From contig NZ_CP025583.1 of the NCBI RefSeq assembly GCF_002865605.1, forward strand, positions 1,840,501 to 1,904,500: a stretch of 64,000 bases of DNA, given 5' to 3'. The DNA is from Paracoccus jeotgali (GTDB taxonomy: Bacteria; Pseudomonadota; Alphaproteobacteria; Rhodobacterales; Rhodobacteraceae). The notes under the pieces are model-generated. The model saw nothing but the letters and a program-made list of their open reading frames with translations, was not told the DNA's origin and did not search any database. Position numbers and translations under genes: made by a program. This document shows, piece after piece, positions 48,619 to 57,523 of the stretch; position 1 is the first letter of the stretch; every line of letters starts with the position of its first letter.

Positions 48619-49596
48619 TCACCCTGCCCGGACGGCCGCGCTTTCGGGCAATTCCTCGTCGAAGAGACGCTGATAGAACTCGGCCACGGTCTGGCGTTCA
48701 AGCTCGTCGCATTTGTTCAGGAAGGTCAGCCGGAAGGCGTAACCGACGCTGTCGAAGATGCGCGCGTTCTGCGCCCATGTGATCACCGTGCGCGGCGACA
48801 TGACGGTGGACAGATCGCCCTGCATGAAGGCGGTGCGGGTCAGATCGGCCAGCGTCACCATGCGCGAGATGATGCTGCGGCCTTTCTCGTTGTTATAGGT
48901 CGGCACTTTGGCCAGCACGATGGCGGCCTCGGCGTCATGGGACAGATAGTTCAGGGTGGCCACAAGGCTCCAGCGGTCCATCTGGCCCTGGTTGATCTGC
49001 TGGGTGCCGTGATACAGCCCCGTCGTGTCGCCCAGACCGACCGTGTTCGACGTGGCGAACAGCCGGAAATAGGGGTTCGGGGTGATCACCTCGTTCTGGT
49101 CCAGCAGCGTCAGCTTGCCGTCGGTTTCCAGCACGCGCTGAATGACGAACATCACATCGGCGCGGCCGGCGTCGTATTCGTCAAAGACGATGGCGGTCGG
49201 GTTGCGCAGCGCCCAGGGCAGGATGCCTTCGTGGAACACCGTCACCTGCTTGCCGTCGACCAGCTTGATCGCGTCCTTGCCGATCAGGTCGATCCGGCTG
49301 ACATGGCTGTCGAGGTTGACGCGCACGCAAGGCCAGTTCAGCCGCGCGGCCACCTGCTCGATATGGGTCGATTTGCCGGTGCCGTGATAGCCCTGGATCA
49401 TCACCCGGCGGTTATAGGCAAAGCCCGCGAGGATCGCCAAGGTCGTGTCCGGGTCGAACTTATAGGTGGTGTCGATTTCGGGCACGCGGTCGGTGCGTTC
49501 GGCGAAGGCGCGCACCTTCATGTCGCTTTCCAGGCCAAAGACCTCGCGCAGGTCGACGTCTTCGGTCGGTTTCGCGGTGGCATCCAGATCGGCCAT
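48619..49596 (-). CDS. cobS: Cobaltochelatase subunit CobS (AAA+ ATPase)
   Basis: The 325-residue MoxR-like AAA+ protein has Walker [10 protein letters not shown] near 69–77, Walker [10 protein letters not shown] near 135, and sensor residues in [10 protein letters not shown]. CobS is the ATPase ring that binds CobT. The N-terminal V-D-L-R-E-V-F-G-L segment is family-typical. cobS–cobT is one transcription unit, with pepP as a likely third gene. Confidence 0.95.
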   Translation of the reverse strand: MADLDATAKPTEDVDLREVFGLESDMKVRAFAERTDRVPEIDTTYKFDPDTTLAILAGFAYNRRVMIQGYHGTGKSTHIEQVAARLNWPCVRVNLDSHVSRIDLIGKDAIKLVDGKQVTVFHEGILPWALRNPTAIVFDEYDAGRADVMFVIQRVLETDGKLTLLDQNEVITPNPYFRLFATSNTVGLGDTTGLYHGTQQINQGQMDRWSLVATLNYLSHDAEAAIVLAKVPTYNNEKGRSIISRMVTLADLTRTAFMQGDLSTVMSPRTVITWAQNARIFDSVGYAFRLTFLNKCDELERQTVAEFYQRLFDEELPESAAVRAG

Positions 49597-49725
49597 GGTC
49601 CTGCCCTTTTTTCAGTGTTACGCGTTCGTGGTGATGCAGCATTCGCTGCCCCGGTGCAAGCACCGGCGGCGGAACCTTGTCTGACGTCAGCCATTATTCG
49701 CAGATGGAACGGTGAAAGGAACCTC

Positions 49726-50748
49726 ATGAGCGGCTTGCTTGCGCTGCTGGACGACGTCGCCGGAATCGCCAAGGTCGCGGCCGCCTCGGTGGACGATGTG
49801 ACGGGGATGGCGATGAAATCCTCGGCCAAGGCGGCGGGGGCGTTGATCGACGATGCGGCGGTGACGCCGAAATATGTCCATGGTTTCGACGCCAAGCGCG
49901 AATTGCCGATCATCTGGAAGATCGCCAAGGGCTCGATCTTCAACAAGCTGGTGATATTGCTGCCCATCGCGCTGCTTCTGTCGGTCTTTGCGCCGTGGAG
50001 CATCGCGCCGCTGTTGATGCTGGGCGGCGGCTATCTGTGTTACGAAGGCGCGGAAAAGGTCTGGCACGTCCTCTCGCCCCCCGGCGACCCCGAGGATCAT
50101 TACGAGGGCGGCAAGGCCGACCCGGCGGTCGGGCTGGAAGAGCAAAAGGTCGCGGGCGCCATCAAGACCGACTTCATCCTGTCGGCCGAGATCATGACCA
50201 TCGTCCTGAGCGAGGCGACCGGGCTGATCGACGCCATGCAGCTGGCCCGCCCGGCCGAACTGGCCTTCGAGGCCGCCGTGCTGGCCGTCGCCGGTCTGAT
50301 GATCACGGCCGTCGTCTATGGCGCCGTCGCGCTGATCGTGAAGATGGACGATATCGGGCTGTCGATGGTGCGGCGTGACCAGCTGGCGGCCCTGGGGCGA
50401 CTGATCGTCAAGGGAATGCCCGCGGTGATGAAGCTGCTGACCATCGTCGGCACCGCCGCGATGATCTGGGTCGGCGGCAATATCGTCATCCACGGCCTGC
50501 ACGAACTGGGCCTGCGCCAGCCGGACGAGTGGATCATCCGGCAGGCGGAATGGGCGGCGGCGGCGGTGCCTTTCGCCCATGGCGCGGTGCGCTGGCTCGT
50601 GGTCGCGTTCTTCGACGGGATCTTTGGCCTGATTCTCGGGCTGATCCTGATCCCGACCAGTCACCACGTCCTGGGGCCGCTGGCGCGGGCCACGGTTCTG
50701 CCGCTGTGGTCGGGCGCCAAGGCGCTGTTCAGCGGAAACCGCGCCTGA
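49726..50748 (+). CDS. DUF808 family membrane protein (YedI-like)
   Basis: The 340-residue product starts M-S-G-L-L-A-L-L-D-D-V-A and has about six hydrophobic segments. A-A-S-V-D-D-V and V-H-G-F-D-A-K-R-E-L-P-I-I-W-K-I-A-K-G-S, and Y-E-G-A-E-K-V-W-H are characteristic of the DUF808 family. Function unknown. An AAAGGA site lies 7 nt before the ATG. It is divergent from cobS across 129 bp that include a TGACGTCA palindrome. A longer in-frame open frame upstream is antisense coding DNA. Confidence 0.9.
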   Translation: MSGLLALLDDVAGIAKVAAASVDDVTGMAMKSSAKAAGALIDDAAVTPKYVHGFDAKRELPIIWKIAKGSIFNKLVILLPIALLLSVFAPWSIAPLLMLGGGYLCYEGAEKVWHVLSPPGDPEDHYEGGKADPAVGLEEQKVAGAIKTDFILSAEIMTIVLSEATGLIDAMQLARPAELAFEAAVLAVAGLMITAVVYGAVALIVKMDDIGLSMVRRDQLAALGRLIVKGMPAVMKLLTIVGTAAMIWVGGNIVIHGLHELGLRQPDEWIIRQAEWAAAAVPFAHGAVRWLVVAFFDGIFGLILGLILIPTSHHVLGPLARATVLPLWSGAKALFSGNRA

Positions 50749-50797
50749 TTCGCGCGGTCCGGGCGGCAAAAGATGCGCGGTCTGCGGCGATTCATGC

Positions 50798-50816
50798 GCG
50801 AATTTGTGCGAATTTG
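50798..50816. promoter_or_regulatory. Tandem GCGAATTTG repeats upstream of ugpB
   Basis: GCGAATTTG occurs at 50798–50806 and again at 50808–50816, a spacing of 10 bp, one helix turn. On the other strand this reads as tandem AAATTCGC. Tandem TTCG-type repeats are typical of operators for DeoR-family regulators. It lies about 130 nt before the ugpB start. No PhoB box of the classic CTGTCAT type is seen. Confidence 0.4.
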
Positions 50817-50943
50817 ATCAATCGGCCATCAAGGCGTTGACTGATGGCGCAATTCTGCCACATTTCGGACACCAGAACCGACATCCCGGCTGTGACAGGC
50901 CGGAACCAGTCAGGCAAAGCGTCTCAACAGGAAGGACTGTGAC

Positions 50944-52263
50944 ATGACCCGTATTTTCTCCGCATCGGCGATTGCGCTGATCGCATCGCTCGGTGCGGCC
51001 AATGCCGCCACCGACATCCAGTGGTGGCACGCCATGGGCGGCGAGCTGGGCGCGAAACTTGAAGACATCGTCAAGGGCTTCAACGAGTCGCAGGACGAGT
51101 ACAAGGTCGTCCCCTCGTACAAGGGCAACTATGTCGAGACGATGACCAGCGCCATCGCCGCCTTCCGCGCCAAGCAGCAGCCCGCCATCGTGCAGGTGTT
51201 CGAGGTCGGCACCGGCACCATGATCGCGGCCGAGGGCGCGGTCTATCCGGTCTACAAGCTGATGGCCGACCACGGCAGCGACTTTGACCCCGACGCCTAT
51301 CTTCCCGCCGTCGCCGGCTATTACACCGACACCGACGGCAACATGCTGTCGATGCCGTTCAACAGCTCGACCCCGATCATGTATTACAACAAGACCGTGT
51401 TCGAGAAAGCCGGCCTCGACCCCGAAAACCCGCCCAAGACCTGGGCCGAGATGGAAGAGGCTTCCAAGAAGATCATCGACTCCGGCGCGGCCAAATGCGG
51501 CTTCACCACCGGCTGGGTCAGCTGGATCCAGACCGAAAACTTCTCGGCCTGGCACAATGTCCCGATCGGGACGCTGGAAAACGGCTTTGGCGGGCTGGAT
51601 GCGCGCCTGACCGTGAACGGCCCCGAGCAGGTGCGCCATTGGGGCAACCTGAAGAAATGGGCCGATGAGGGGCTGTACAAATACGCAGGCCCGCTGGGCG
51701 GCGACAACGCGCAGCCGATGTTCTATGGCCAGGAATGCGCGATGATGATGAACTCGTCGGGGTCACGCGCCTCGGTGGTGGAAAACGCCAAGGATTTCGA
51801 CCTCGGCTTTGCCATGCTGCCCTATTATGACGATGTCGAGGGCGCGCCCCAGAACAGCATCATCGGCGGCGCGACGCTGTGGGTGCTGCAGGGCCGCCCG
51901 GACGAAGAATACAAGGGCGTGGCCGAGTTCTTCAAATACCTTTCGAGCCCCGAGGTGCAGGCCGACTGGCACCAGTTCAGCGGCTATCTGCCGATCACCA
52001 CCGCCGCCTATGAACTGTCGCAAGAGCAGGGTTACTATGACGAGAACCCCGGCGCTGACACGGCGATCAAGCAGATCACGCTGAACACGCCGACGCCGAA
52101 CTCGAAAGGTCTGCGCTTCGGCAATTACGTGCAGGTCCGCACCATCATCGACGAAGAGTTCGAGGCGATGCTGGGCGGGTCCAAGGACGCGCAAGGCGCG
52201 CTTGATGCCGTGGTCGAGCGTGGCAACAAGCTGCTGGAAGACTTCCAGGCTGCCAACCAGTAA
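50944..52263 (+). CDS. ugpB: sn-Glycerol-3-phosphate ABC transporter, substrate-binding protein
   Basis: The periplasmic receptor has 439 residues. The signal peptide (M-T-R-I-F-S-A-S-A-I-A-L-I-A-S-L-G-A-A-N-A) is cleaved after residue 21. T-D-I-Q-W-W-H-A-M-G-G and S-Y-K-G-N-Y-V-E-T-M near 58–67 are typical of UgpB. S-M-P-F-N-S-S-T-P-I-M-Y-Y-N and N-S-S-G-S-R-A are likely phosphate and glycerol contacts. The UgpB call is supported by these motifs; glycerophosphodiesters are other possible ligands. It heads ugpBAEC, separated from ugpA by a strong hairpin. Confidence 0.93.
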   Translation: MTRIFSASAIALIASLGAANAATDIQWWHAMGGELGAKLEDIVKGFNESQDEYKVVPSYKGNYVETMTSAIAAFRAKQQPAIVQVFEVGTGTMIAAEGAVYPVYKLMADHGSDFDPDAYLPAVAGYYTDTDGNMLSMPFNSSTPIMYYNKTVFEKAGLDPENPPKTWAEMEEASKKIIDSGAAKCGFTTGWVSWIQTENFSAWHNVPIGTLENGFGGLDARLTVNGPEQVRHWGNLKKWADEGLYKYAGPLGGDNAQPMFYGQECAMMMNSSGSRASVVENAKDFDLGFAMLPYYDDVEGAPQNSIIGGATLWVLQGRPDEEYKGVAEFFKYLSSPEVQADWHQFSGYLPITTAAYELSQEQGYYDENPGADTAIKQITLNTPTPNSKGLRFGNYVQVRTIIDEEFEAMLGGSKDAQGALDAVVERGNKLLEDFQAANQ

Positions 52264-52278
52264 CCAGACCCTTACAGC

Positions 52279-52311
52279 GGCGCCCGCACACCCGATGCGG
52301 GCGCCGTTTCC
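52279..52311 (+). terminator. Hairpin between ugpB and ugpA
   Basis: GGCGCCCGCA and TGCGGGCGCC are perfect 10-bp arms with a CACCCGA loop, followed by GTTTCC. It lies between the receptor and permease genes and probably makes partial termination or mRNA protection so that UgpB is made in excess. Confidence 0.8.
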
Positions 52312-52329
52312 TTCTGCCCGGAGCCGCCC

Positions 52330-53208
52330 ATGAAGCGCGCCTTTTTCACCAACCGCTTCCTGCCCTGGCTGCTGCTGGCACCCCAGCTTGCGATCACGGC
52401 GATCTTTTTCCTGTGGCCCGCCGGACAGGCGATCTGGCAGAGCTTTCTGCGCGAGGATGCGTTCGGGCTGCGGTCGGAATTCATCGGTCTGGGCAATTAC
52501 CGCCAGCTGCTCGCCAGCAGCGAATATCACAACAGCTTCACGGTCACGCTGATCTTCACCGTCTCGGTGACGCTGGTGACGATGATCTTTGCGCTGTTGA
52601 TGGCGGTGGCCGTGGACCGGCTGATCCGGTCCGACAAGCTGTATACCACGCTGCTGATCTGGCCCTATGCCATCGCGCCGGCGGTGGCGGGCATCCTGTG
52701 GTGGTTCATCTTCAACCCCTCCATCGGCATCCTGCCCTTCGTGCTGTCGCAGCTGGGCATCGACTTCAACTGGATCTATGACCCGACCGACGCGATGATC
52801 TTTGTCGTCATCGCCAGCTCGTGGAGCCGGATCTCTTACTCCTTCCTGTTCTTCGTGGCCGGGCTGCAATCCATCCCCGCCAGCCTGCGCGAGGCTGCCG
52901 CCATCGATGGCGCCGGGCCGATCAAGCGCTTCTTTACCATCACCCTGCCCCTGCTGTCGCCGACGACCTTCTTCCTGATGGTGGTGAACCTCGTCTATGC
53001 GATGTTCGAGACCTTCGCCGTGATCGACGCGACCACGCTGGGCGGGCCGGCGCAATCGACGAACATCCTTGTCTACAAGGTCTATCAAGACGGCTTTGTC
53101 GGCCAGAACCTGGGGTCCAGCGCGGCGCAATCGGTGGTGCTGATGGTCATCGTCATCGTGCTGACGGTGATCCAGTTCCGCTTCATCGAAAAGAAGGTGG
53201 CTTACTGA
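52330..53208 (+). CDS. ugpA: Glycerol-3-phosphate ABC transporter permease UgpA
   Basis: The 292-residue inner-membrane protein has six transmembrane segments. The ATPase-binding EAA loop is E-A-A-A-I-D-G-A-G-P-I-K-R-F near 190. L-L-A-P-Q-L-A-I-T at the start and L-L-I-W-P-Y-A-I-A-P-A-V-A-G-I-L-W near 103 match UgpA. It pairs with UgpE. The stop overlaps the ugpE start (TGATG), so the two are translated together. Confidence 0.95.
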   Translation: MKRAFFTNRFLPWLLLAPQLAITAIFFLWPAGQAIWQSFLREDAFGLRSEFIGLGNYRQLLASSEYHNSFTVTLIFTVSVTLVTMIFALLMAVAVDRLIRSDKLYTTLLIWPYAIAPAVAGILWWFIFNPSIGILPFVLSQLGIDFNWIYDPTDAMIFVVIASSWSRISYSFLFFVAGLQSIPASLREAAAIDGAGPIKRFFTITLPLLSPTTFFLMVVNLVYAMFETFAVIDATTLGGPAQSTNILVYKVYQDGFVGQNLGSSAAQSVVLMVIVIVLTVIQFRFIEKKVAY

Positions 53209-54056
53209 TGGTCGAAAATCGTCCCATCCTGAACCTGCTGGCACATCTGGTGCTGATCCTCGGCGTGGTCGTCGTGGCGTTTCCGGTCTGGATCGCGCTG
53301 GTCGCCTCGACGCGGGCCTCGACCGACTTCCTGCAGGGCGTGGTGCCGCTGTGGTTCGGCGATCAGGGGCCGCAGAACTACGCCCGGATGCTGGGGCAAG
53401 GCATCTCGACCTCTGGTATGCCGCCGGTCGGCTGGATGATGGTGAACTCGCTGATCATGGCGCTGGGCATCGCCTTCGGCAAGATCGCGATCTCGATCAC
53501 CTCGGCCTTTGCCATCGTCTATTTCCGCTTTCCGCTGCGGATGCTGGCCTTCTGGATCATCTTCGCGACGCTGATGCTGCCGGTCGAGGTGCGGATCGTG
53601 CCGACCTTCAAGGTGGTGGCCGATCTGGGGATGCTGAACAGCTATCAGGGGTTGATCATCCCGCTGATCGCCTCGGCCACCGCGACCTTCCTGTTCCGCC
53701 AGGTCTTCCTGACCATGCCCGATGAGCTGACCGAGGCCGCCCGCATCGACGGCGCCGGCCCGATGAAGTTCTTTCGCGACATCCTGCTGCCGCTGTCGCG
53801 CACCAATATCGCGGCGCTGTTCGTGATCATGTTCATCTATGGCTGGAACCAGTATCTGTGGCCGCTGCTGATCACGACGGGGTCGGACATGTACACCATC
53901 GTCGCCGGGATCAAGCGCATGGCCAGCGTCGCGGACACCGATCCGCAGTGGAATTACATCATGGCGACCGCCGTTCTGGCGATGCTGCCGCCGCTGCTGG
54001 TGGTGATCTTCATGCAGCGATTGTTCGTCAAAGGCCTTGTGGAGACCGAAAAATAA
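53208..54056 (+). CDS. ugpE: Glycerol-3-phosphate ABC transporter permease UgpE
   Basis: The 282-residue protein has six transmembrane segments and the EAA loop [14 protein letters not shown] near 181. [12 protein letters not shown] and [12 protein letters not shown] are UgpE-type. It is the second permease subunit. The ATG at 53208 is the overlap with ugpA. The stop overlaps the ugpC start by one base. Confidence 0.95.
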   Translation: MVENRPILNLLAHLVLILGVVVVAFPVWIALVASTRASTDFLQGVVPLWFGDQGPQNYARMLGQGISTSGMPPVGWMMVNSLIMALGIAFGKIAISITSAFAIVYFRFPLRMLAFWIIFATLMLPVEVRIVPTFKVVADLGMLNSYQGLIIPLIASATATFLFRQVFLTMPDELTEAARIDGAGPMKFFRDILLPLSRTNIAALFVIMFIYGWNQYLWPLLITTGSDMYTIVAGIKRMASVADTDPQWNYIMATAVLAMLPPLLVVIFMQRLFVKGLVETEK

Positions 54057-55063
54057 TGGCGCAAATTACGATCGACAGCCTTGGCAAGGTCTATACCGGC
54101 GGCACCCGCGCGGTGCAGAACGTCAGCATCGACATCGAGGATGGCGAGTTCATCGTGCTGGTCGGCCCCTCGGGCTGCGGCAAGTCCACGCTGCTGCGCA
54201 TGGTCGCGGGGCTCGAAGCGATCAGCGAGGGCACCGTCACCATCGGCGACCGCGTCGTGAACGAGATCGAACCGGCCGAGCGGGACATCGCGATGGTGTT
54301 CCAGAACTATGCGCTCTACCCGCATATGACCGTGCGCCAGAATCTCGCCTATGGGCTGAAGAACCGCCGCACCCCGCGGGCCGAGATCGACCGCCGCGTG
54401 AACGAGGCGGCCGAGATCCTGCAGATCGGCGCCTTCCTGGACCGAAAGCCCCGTGCCCTGTCCGGCGGGCAGCGGCAGCGCGTCGCGATGGGCCGCGCCA
54501 TCGTGCGCGAGCCGGCGGCGTTCCTGTTCGACGAGCCGCTGTCGAACCTGGACGCCAAGCTGCGCATCACCATGCGGCTCGAGATCAAATCCCTGCAAAA
54601 GCGTCTGCGCACCACCTCGATCTATGTGACGCATGACCAGCTCGAGGCGATGACGCTGGCGGACCGGCTGGTGGTCCTGAACAAGGGCCGGGTCGAGCAG
54701 ATCGGATCGCCGCTCGAGGTGTATCGCCGCCCGGCTTCAGCCTTTGTCGCCGGCTTCATCGGCAGTCCGGCGATGAACCTGCTCTCGGCCCGCGCGGTTC
54801 CGCATCTGCCGGGCACCGCCCATGCCGGGCTGATTGGCATCCGCCCCGAGGACATGCACCCCGATCCGAACGGGCAGTTGCAGATGCAGGTCGATGCGGT
54901 CGAGGAGTTGGGCGCGATCCGGCTGGTTCATGGCAACATCTCGGGCGAGCCGCTGACCGCCACCCTGCCCGTCGATGTCGAGGTGCCCGAGACCCTGCGC
55001 CTGAGCGTCAGCCCCGACGACATCCACCTGTTCCACGCCGAAACCGGCGCGCGCATCAACTGA
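54056..55063 (+). CDS. ugpC: Glycerol-3-phosphate ABC transporter ATP-binding protein UgpC
   Basis: The 335-residue ATPase has Walker A G-P-S-G-C-G-K-S near 37–44, Q-loop [11 protein letters not shown], signature L-S-G-G-Q-R-Q-R near 136, Walker [11 protein letters not shown] and the H-loop Y-V-T-H-D. A C-terminal TOBE domain from about 240 (G-I-R-P-E-D-M near 262) is of the MalK/UgpC type. It ends the ugpBAEC operon. A hairpin follows. Confidence 0.95.
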   Translation: MAQITIDSLGKVYTGGTRAVQNVSIDIEDGEFIVLVGPSGCGKSTLLRMVAGLEAISEGTVTIGDRVVNEIEPAERDIAMVFQNYALYPHMTVRQNLAYGLKNRRTPRAEIDRRVNEAAEILQIGAFLDRKPRALSGGQRQRVAMGRAIVREPAAFLFDEPLSNLDAKLRITMRLEIKSLQKRLRTTSIYVTHDQLEAMTLADRLVVLNKGRVEQIGSPLEVYRRPASAFVAGFIGSPAMNLLSARAVPHLPGTAHAGLIGIRPEDMHPDPNGQLQMQVDAVEELGAIRLVHGNISGEPLTATLPVDVEVPETLRLSVSPDDIHLFHAETGARIN

Positions 55064-55072
55064 CCGACCCGG

Positions 55073-55102
55073 TTGCGTCCCGCGGTGCTTCCGCAGGACG
55101 CA
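55073..55102 (+). terminator. Two-step hairpin after ugpC
   Basis: An outer stem of TTGCGTCC and GGACGCAA encloses an inner stem of GCGG and CCGC around TGCTT. The T run is poor (TTCTGG). It ends ugpBAEC. Confidence 0.65.
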
Positions 55103-55130
55103 ATTCTGGATACGCAGGGAAGGGCCGGGA

Positions 55131-55150
55131 GGCATTAGCCCCGGCCTTGA
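55131..55150 (-). terminator. Hairpin after the lipoprotein gene
   Basis: On the minus strand, GGCCGGG and CCCGGCC arms are followed by CTTCCC. It lies just after the stop of the convergent lipoprotein gene. Confidence 0.4.
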
Positions 55151-55158
55151 GGACGCGG

Positions 55159-55530
55159 CTATTCCTTGAAGACGATGCCGCAATTGCGGGCGCGGTTGGC
55201 GGCCTCGATGGCCTCGCGCTCGCCCTTCAGTCGGGCGACCTCGGCGGCCTGGCTGCCATCGCCCTTGATCATGAACAGCGCCGGCCAGAACAGGATCATG
55301 CCCACGGTCGCGGCGGCGGCGTCATTGTTGGCCTTCTTGTCTTGCGCCTGAATGGCCGAGCGGGCGCGGTCGGACACGGTCTGCGCCTCGGCCCCCAACT
55401 GGCGGCAATTCATCGTGTCATAGCGGCTCGACGAGACATAGGACGGCGCGATATCGGCGCTTTTCTCTGCGCAGCCGGCGAGAATCAGGGCGGCGGCGAG
55501 GGCGGGGGCGAGGGTGGCAGGTTTGAACAC
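55159..55530 (-). CDS. Small lipoprotein of unknown function
   Basis: The 123-residue product has a signal peptide ending in a lipobox L-A-G-C with the acylated Cys at residue 20. A hydrophobic stretch near 75–88 (A-A-T-V-G-M-I-L-F-W-P-A-L-F-M-I) could be a second membrane segment. The rest is helical, with M-N-C-R-Q-L and R-N-C-G, two more cysteines that may form a disulfide. Similar small lipoproteins with C-x-Q-L are widespread in proteobacteria. The upstream 290 bp contains a TTAACCA half-site and an AT-rich stretch, probably its promoter. Confidence 0.75.
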   Translation of the reverse strand: MFKPATLAPALAAALILAGCAEKSADIAPSYVSSSRYDTMNCRQLGAEAQTVSDRARSAIQAQDKKANNDAAAATVGMILFWPALFMIKGDGSQAAEVARLKGEREAIEAANRARNCGIVFKE

Positions 55531-55823
55531 ACAATTCTCCTTGGTTACAACTAAGCACCTGCCCCGGTTAGCCCGGCGCCTGCCCGTTAACCAAATGAAT
55601 AGTCTAGCGATTTTTAGTCACCTTTGAACCAAAGACGCCGGCAATCGCCCCTGCCCCCGCGCCTTTCATCCACAGGAATCTTCCCCTGCGCCGGGTGTTT
55701 GACCTTTACAGTCAGACCCTTCTGAACCACCCTGATCTAGCGGTCCGGCAGGTCGAAACCACAACCTGTCGCAGGCGAACGCAACCAACAGTGGTCCCGG
55801 AACGGTTCAGGGAAACGGCATCT

Positions 55824-56327
55824 ATGGCGCAAGCGGACAGCTATCTGCACGGCAGCGACATCCATCCGATCGACATCGTCGAGACGATCGCGGCCCATCG
55901 CGAGTGGGAGTTCGACCGCCTCGCCGACGACCAGATCGCCATGTCGGTCGAGGGTCAATGGCGCAGCTATGCGGTGACGCTGGCCTGGTCGCCGGCCGAG
56001 GAAATGCTGCGCCTGATCTGCACCTTCGACATGGACCCGCCCGCCGACAAGATGGGCAGCCTGTATCAGGTGCTGAACATGGCCAATGATCAGGTCTGGG
56101 ACGGGGCGTTCACCTTCTGGCCGTCGCAGCGGCTGATGGTCTGGCGCTACGGCCTTGTTCTGGCAGGCGATTCGCTGGCCTCGCCCGAGCAGATCGACCA
56201 CATGATCCGCACCGCCGTCGAGCAGGCCGAGCGGCTTTACCCCGCTTTTCAACTCGCCGTCTGGGGCGACAGCACGCCCGAGGCCGCTATGGACATCGCC
56301 ATTGGCGAGGCCTACGGACGGGCCTGA
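55824..56327 (+). CDS. YbjN domain-containing protein
   Basis: The 167-residue protein has the YbjN fold, α/β with the strand–helix pattern of type III secretion chaperones. The segments E-F-D-R-L-A-D-D-Q-I-A-M-S-V-E-G-Q-W-R and L-R-L-I-C-T-F-D-M, and the end V-W-G-D-S-T-P-E-A-A-M-D-I-A-I-G-E are conserved in alphaproteobacteria. No enzymatic role is known; some YbjN proteins help protein folding or motility control. ATG 55824 starts the family-like sequence. It lies 52 nt before proC, so a shared operon is likely. Confidence 0.85.
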   Translation: MAQADSYLHGSDIHPIDIVETIAAHREWEFDRLADDQIAMSVEGQWRSYAVTLAWSPAEEMLRLICTFDMDPPADKMGSLYQVLNMANDQVWDGAFTFWPSQRLMVWRYGLVLAGDSLASPEQIDHMIRTAVEQAERLYPAFQLAVWGDSTPEAAMDIAIGEAYGRA

Positions 56328-56378
56328 AAACCGGGTGCCGGAGGGGGCCGTCCGGTGGCAGGCCAAGGGGGGAACGCC

Positions 56379-57191
56379 ATGACAGGCAAGGATTTTTCGA
56401 CCATCAATTCGCGGGGATTGGTGCTGGTCGGCTGCGGCCGCATGGGCGGCGCGATGCTAAAAAGCTGGCTGGCGCGGGGGCTGGATGCGACGGCGGTGAC
56501 GGTGATCGATCCCCACGCGCCCGCCGCCCTCGCCGATCAGGGGGTGCGGCTGAACCAGACGCCGCCCGCCCGCCCCGCCGTGCTGGTGCTGGCGGTCAAG
56601 CCGCAGATGATGGGCGACGTGCTGCCGACGCTGGAAATCGGCCCCGACACGGTGCTGCTGTCGGTGGCGGCCGGTGTGACGCTGGCCGGCTACGCCCGCG
56701 CCTTTCCCGACGCCCGCATCGTTCGGGCCATGCCCAACACCCCCGCCGCCATCGGTCGCGGCATCTCGGCCTTGATCGGCAATGACCGCGCCGATGCCGA
56801 GGCGCTGGCGCTGGCGGAAACACTGATGTCCGCCGTGGGCGAGGTCGTGCGGCTGCAGGATGAGGGGCAGATCGATGCCGTGACCGGCGTCTCTGGCTCG
56901 GGCCCGGCCTATGTGTTCCACCTGATCGAGGCCCTGGCCGAGGCCGCCCGCGCCGAAGGCTTGGCCGACGACGTGGCCCTGCAACTCGCGCGTGCGACCG
57001 TCGCCGGCGCGGGCGCGCTGGCGATGGAGGACGACACCCCGCCCGCCGCGCTGCGCGAGGCGGTCACCTCGCCCAACGGCACCACGGCGGCCGGGTTGGC
57101 GGTGCTGATGGACCCGCAGACCGGTCTGCGTCCGCTGATCGCCCGCACCGTCCGGGCGGCGACGGAACGCTCGCGCGAGTTGGGCAAATGA
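56379..57191 (+). CDS. proC: Pyrroline-5-carboxylate reductase
   Basis: ProC reduces pyrroline-5-carboxylate to proline with NADPH. The 270-residue protein has the dinucleotide site G-C-G-R-M-G at 18–23, V-L-A-V-K-P-Q near 72, R-A-M-P-N-T-P-A near 117 and the C-terminal [11 protein letters not shown], then [16 protein letters not shown] stands before ATG 56379, so an upstream GTG is not needed. The stop overlaps csaA by 4 nt. Confidence 0.95.
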   Translation: MTGKDFSTINSRGLVLVGCGRMGGAMLKSWLARGLDATAVTVIDPHAPAALADQGVRLNQTPPARPAVLVLAVKPQMMGDVLPTLEIGPDTVLLSVAAGVTLAGYARAFPDARIVRAMPNTPAAIGRGISALIGNDRADAEALALAETLMSAVGEVVRLQDEGQIDAVTGVSGSGPAYVFHLIEALAEAARAEGLADDVALQLARATVAGAGALAMEDDTPPAALREAVTSPNGTTAAGLAVLMDPQTGLRPLIARTVRAATERSRELGK

Positions 57192-57523
57192 CCGCGAGCC
57201 TTGAGGATTTCGACCGCCTCGACATCCGCGTCGGCACCATCACCCACGCCGAACCCTTCCCGCAGGCCCGCAAACCGGCGCTGAAGCTGCGCGTCGATCT
57301 GGGGCCGGATCTGGGCACCCGCAACAGCTCGGCCCAGATCACCGCGCATTATGCGCCAGAGGCGCTGGTCGGTCGGCAGGTGCTGGCGGTGGTCAACTTC
57401 CCGCCGCGCCAGATCGGCCCCTTCATGTCCGAGGTGCTGGTCCTGGGCCTGCCCGATCAGGCGGGCGAGGTCGTGCTGATCGGCCCGGAAAGGCCGGTCC
57501 CCAACGGCGGAAGGATGTATTGA
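57188..57523 (+). CDS. csaA: tRNA-binding chaperone CsaA
   Basis: The 111-residue protein is a single OB fold of the EMAP-II/tRNA-binding type. [12 protein letters not shown] at the start, V-N-F-P-P-R-Q-I-G near 81 and the end [10 protein letters not shown] are CsaA signatures. It may bind tRNA and assist protein export or folding, as shown for the Bacillus protein. It overlaps proC and sits just before a 2-hydroxyacid dehydrogenase gene. Confidence 0.92.
   Translation: MTASLEDFDRLDIRVGTITHAEPFPQARKPALKLRVDLGPDLGTRNSSAQITAHYAPEALVGRQVLAVVNFPPRQIGPFMSEVLVLGLPDQAGEVVLIGPERPVPNGGRMY

Noticed and set aside
49672..49695. TGACGTCA palindrome in the cobS–DUF808 gap as a regulatory site
   Set aside because: An 8-bp palindrome alone is too common to call in the absence of a second copy or known regulator.
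48385..50748. Open frame extending upstream of the DUF808 gene
   Set aside because: The upstream part is antisense to cobT and cobS. The real start is ATG 49726, with a ribosome site and family-like N-terminus.
55585..55600. TTAACCA as a CtrA site near the lipoprotein gene
   Set aside because: Only a half-site is present; the full TTAA-N7-TTAA pattern is absent, so it is not listed as a feature.
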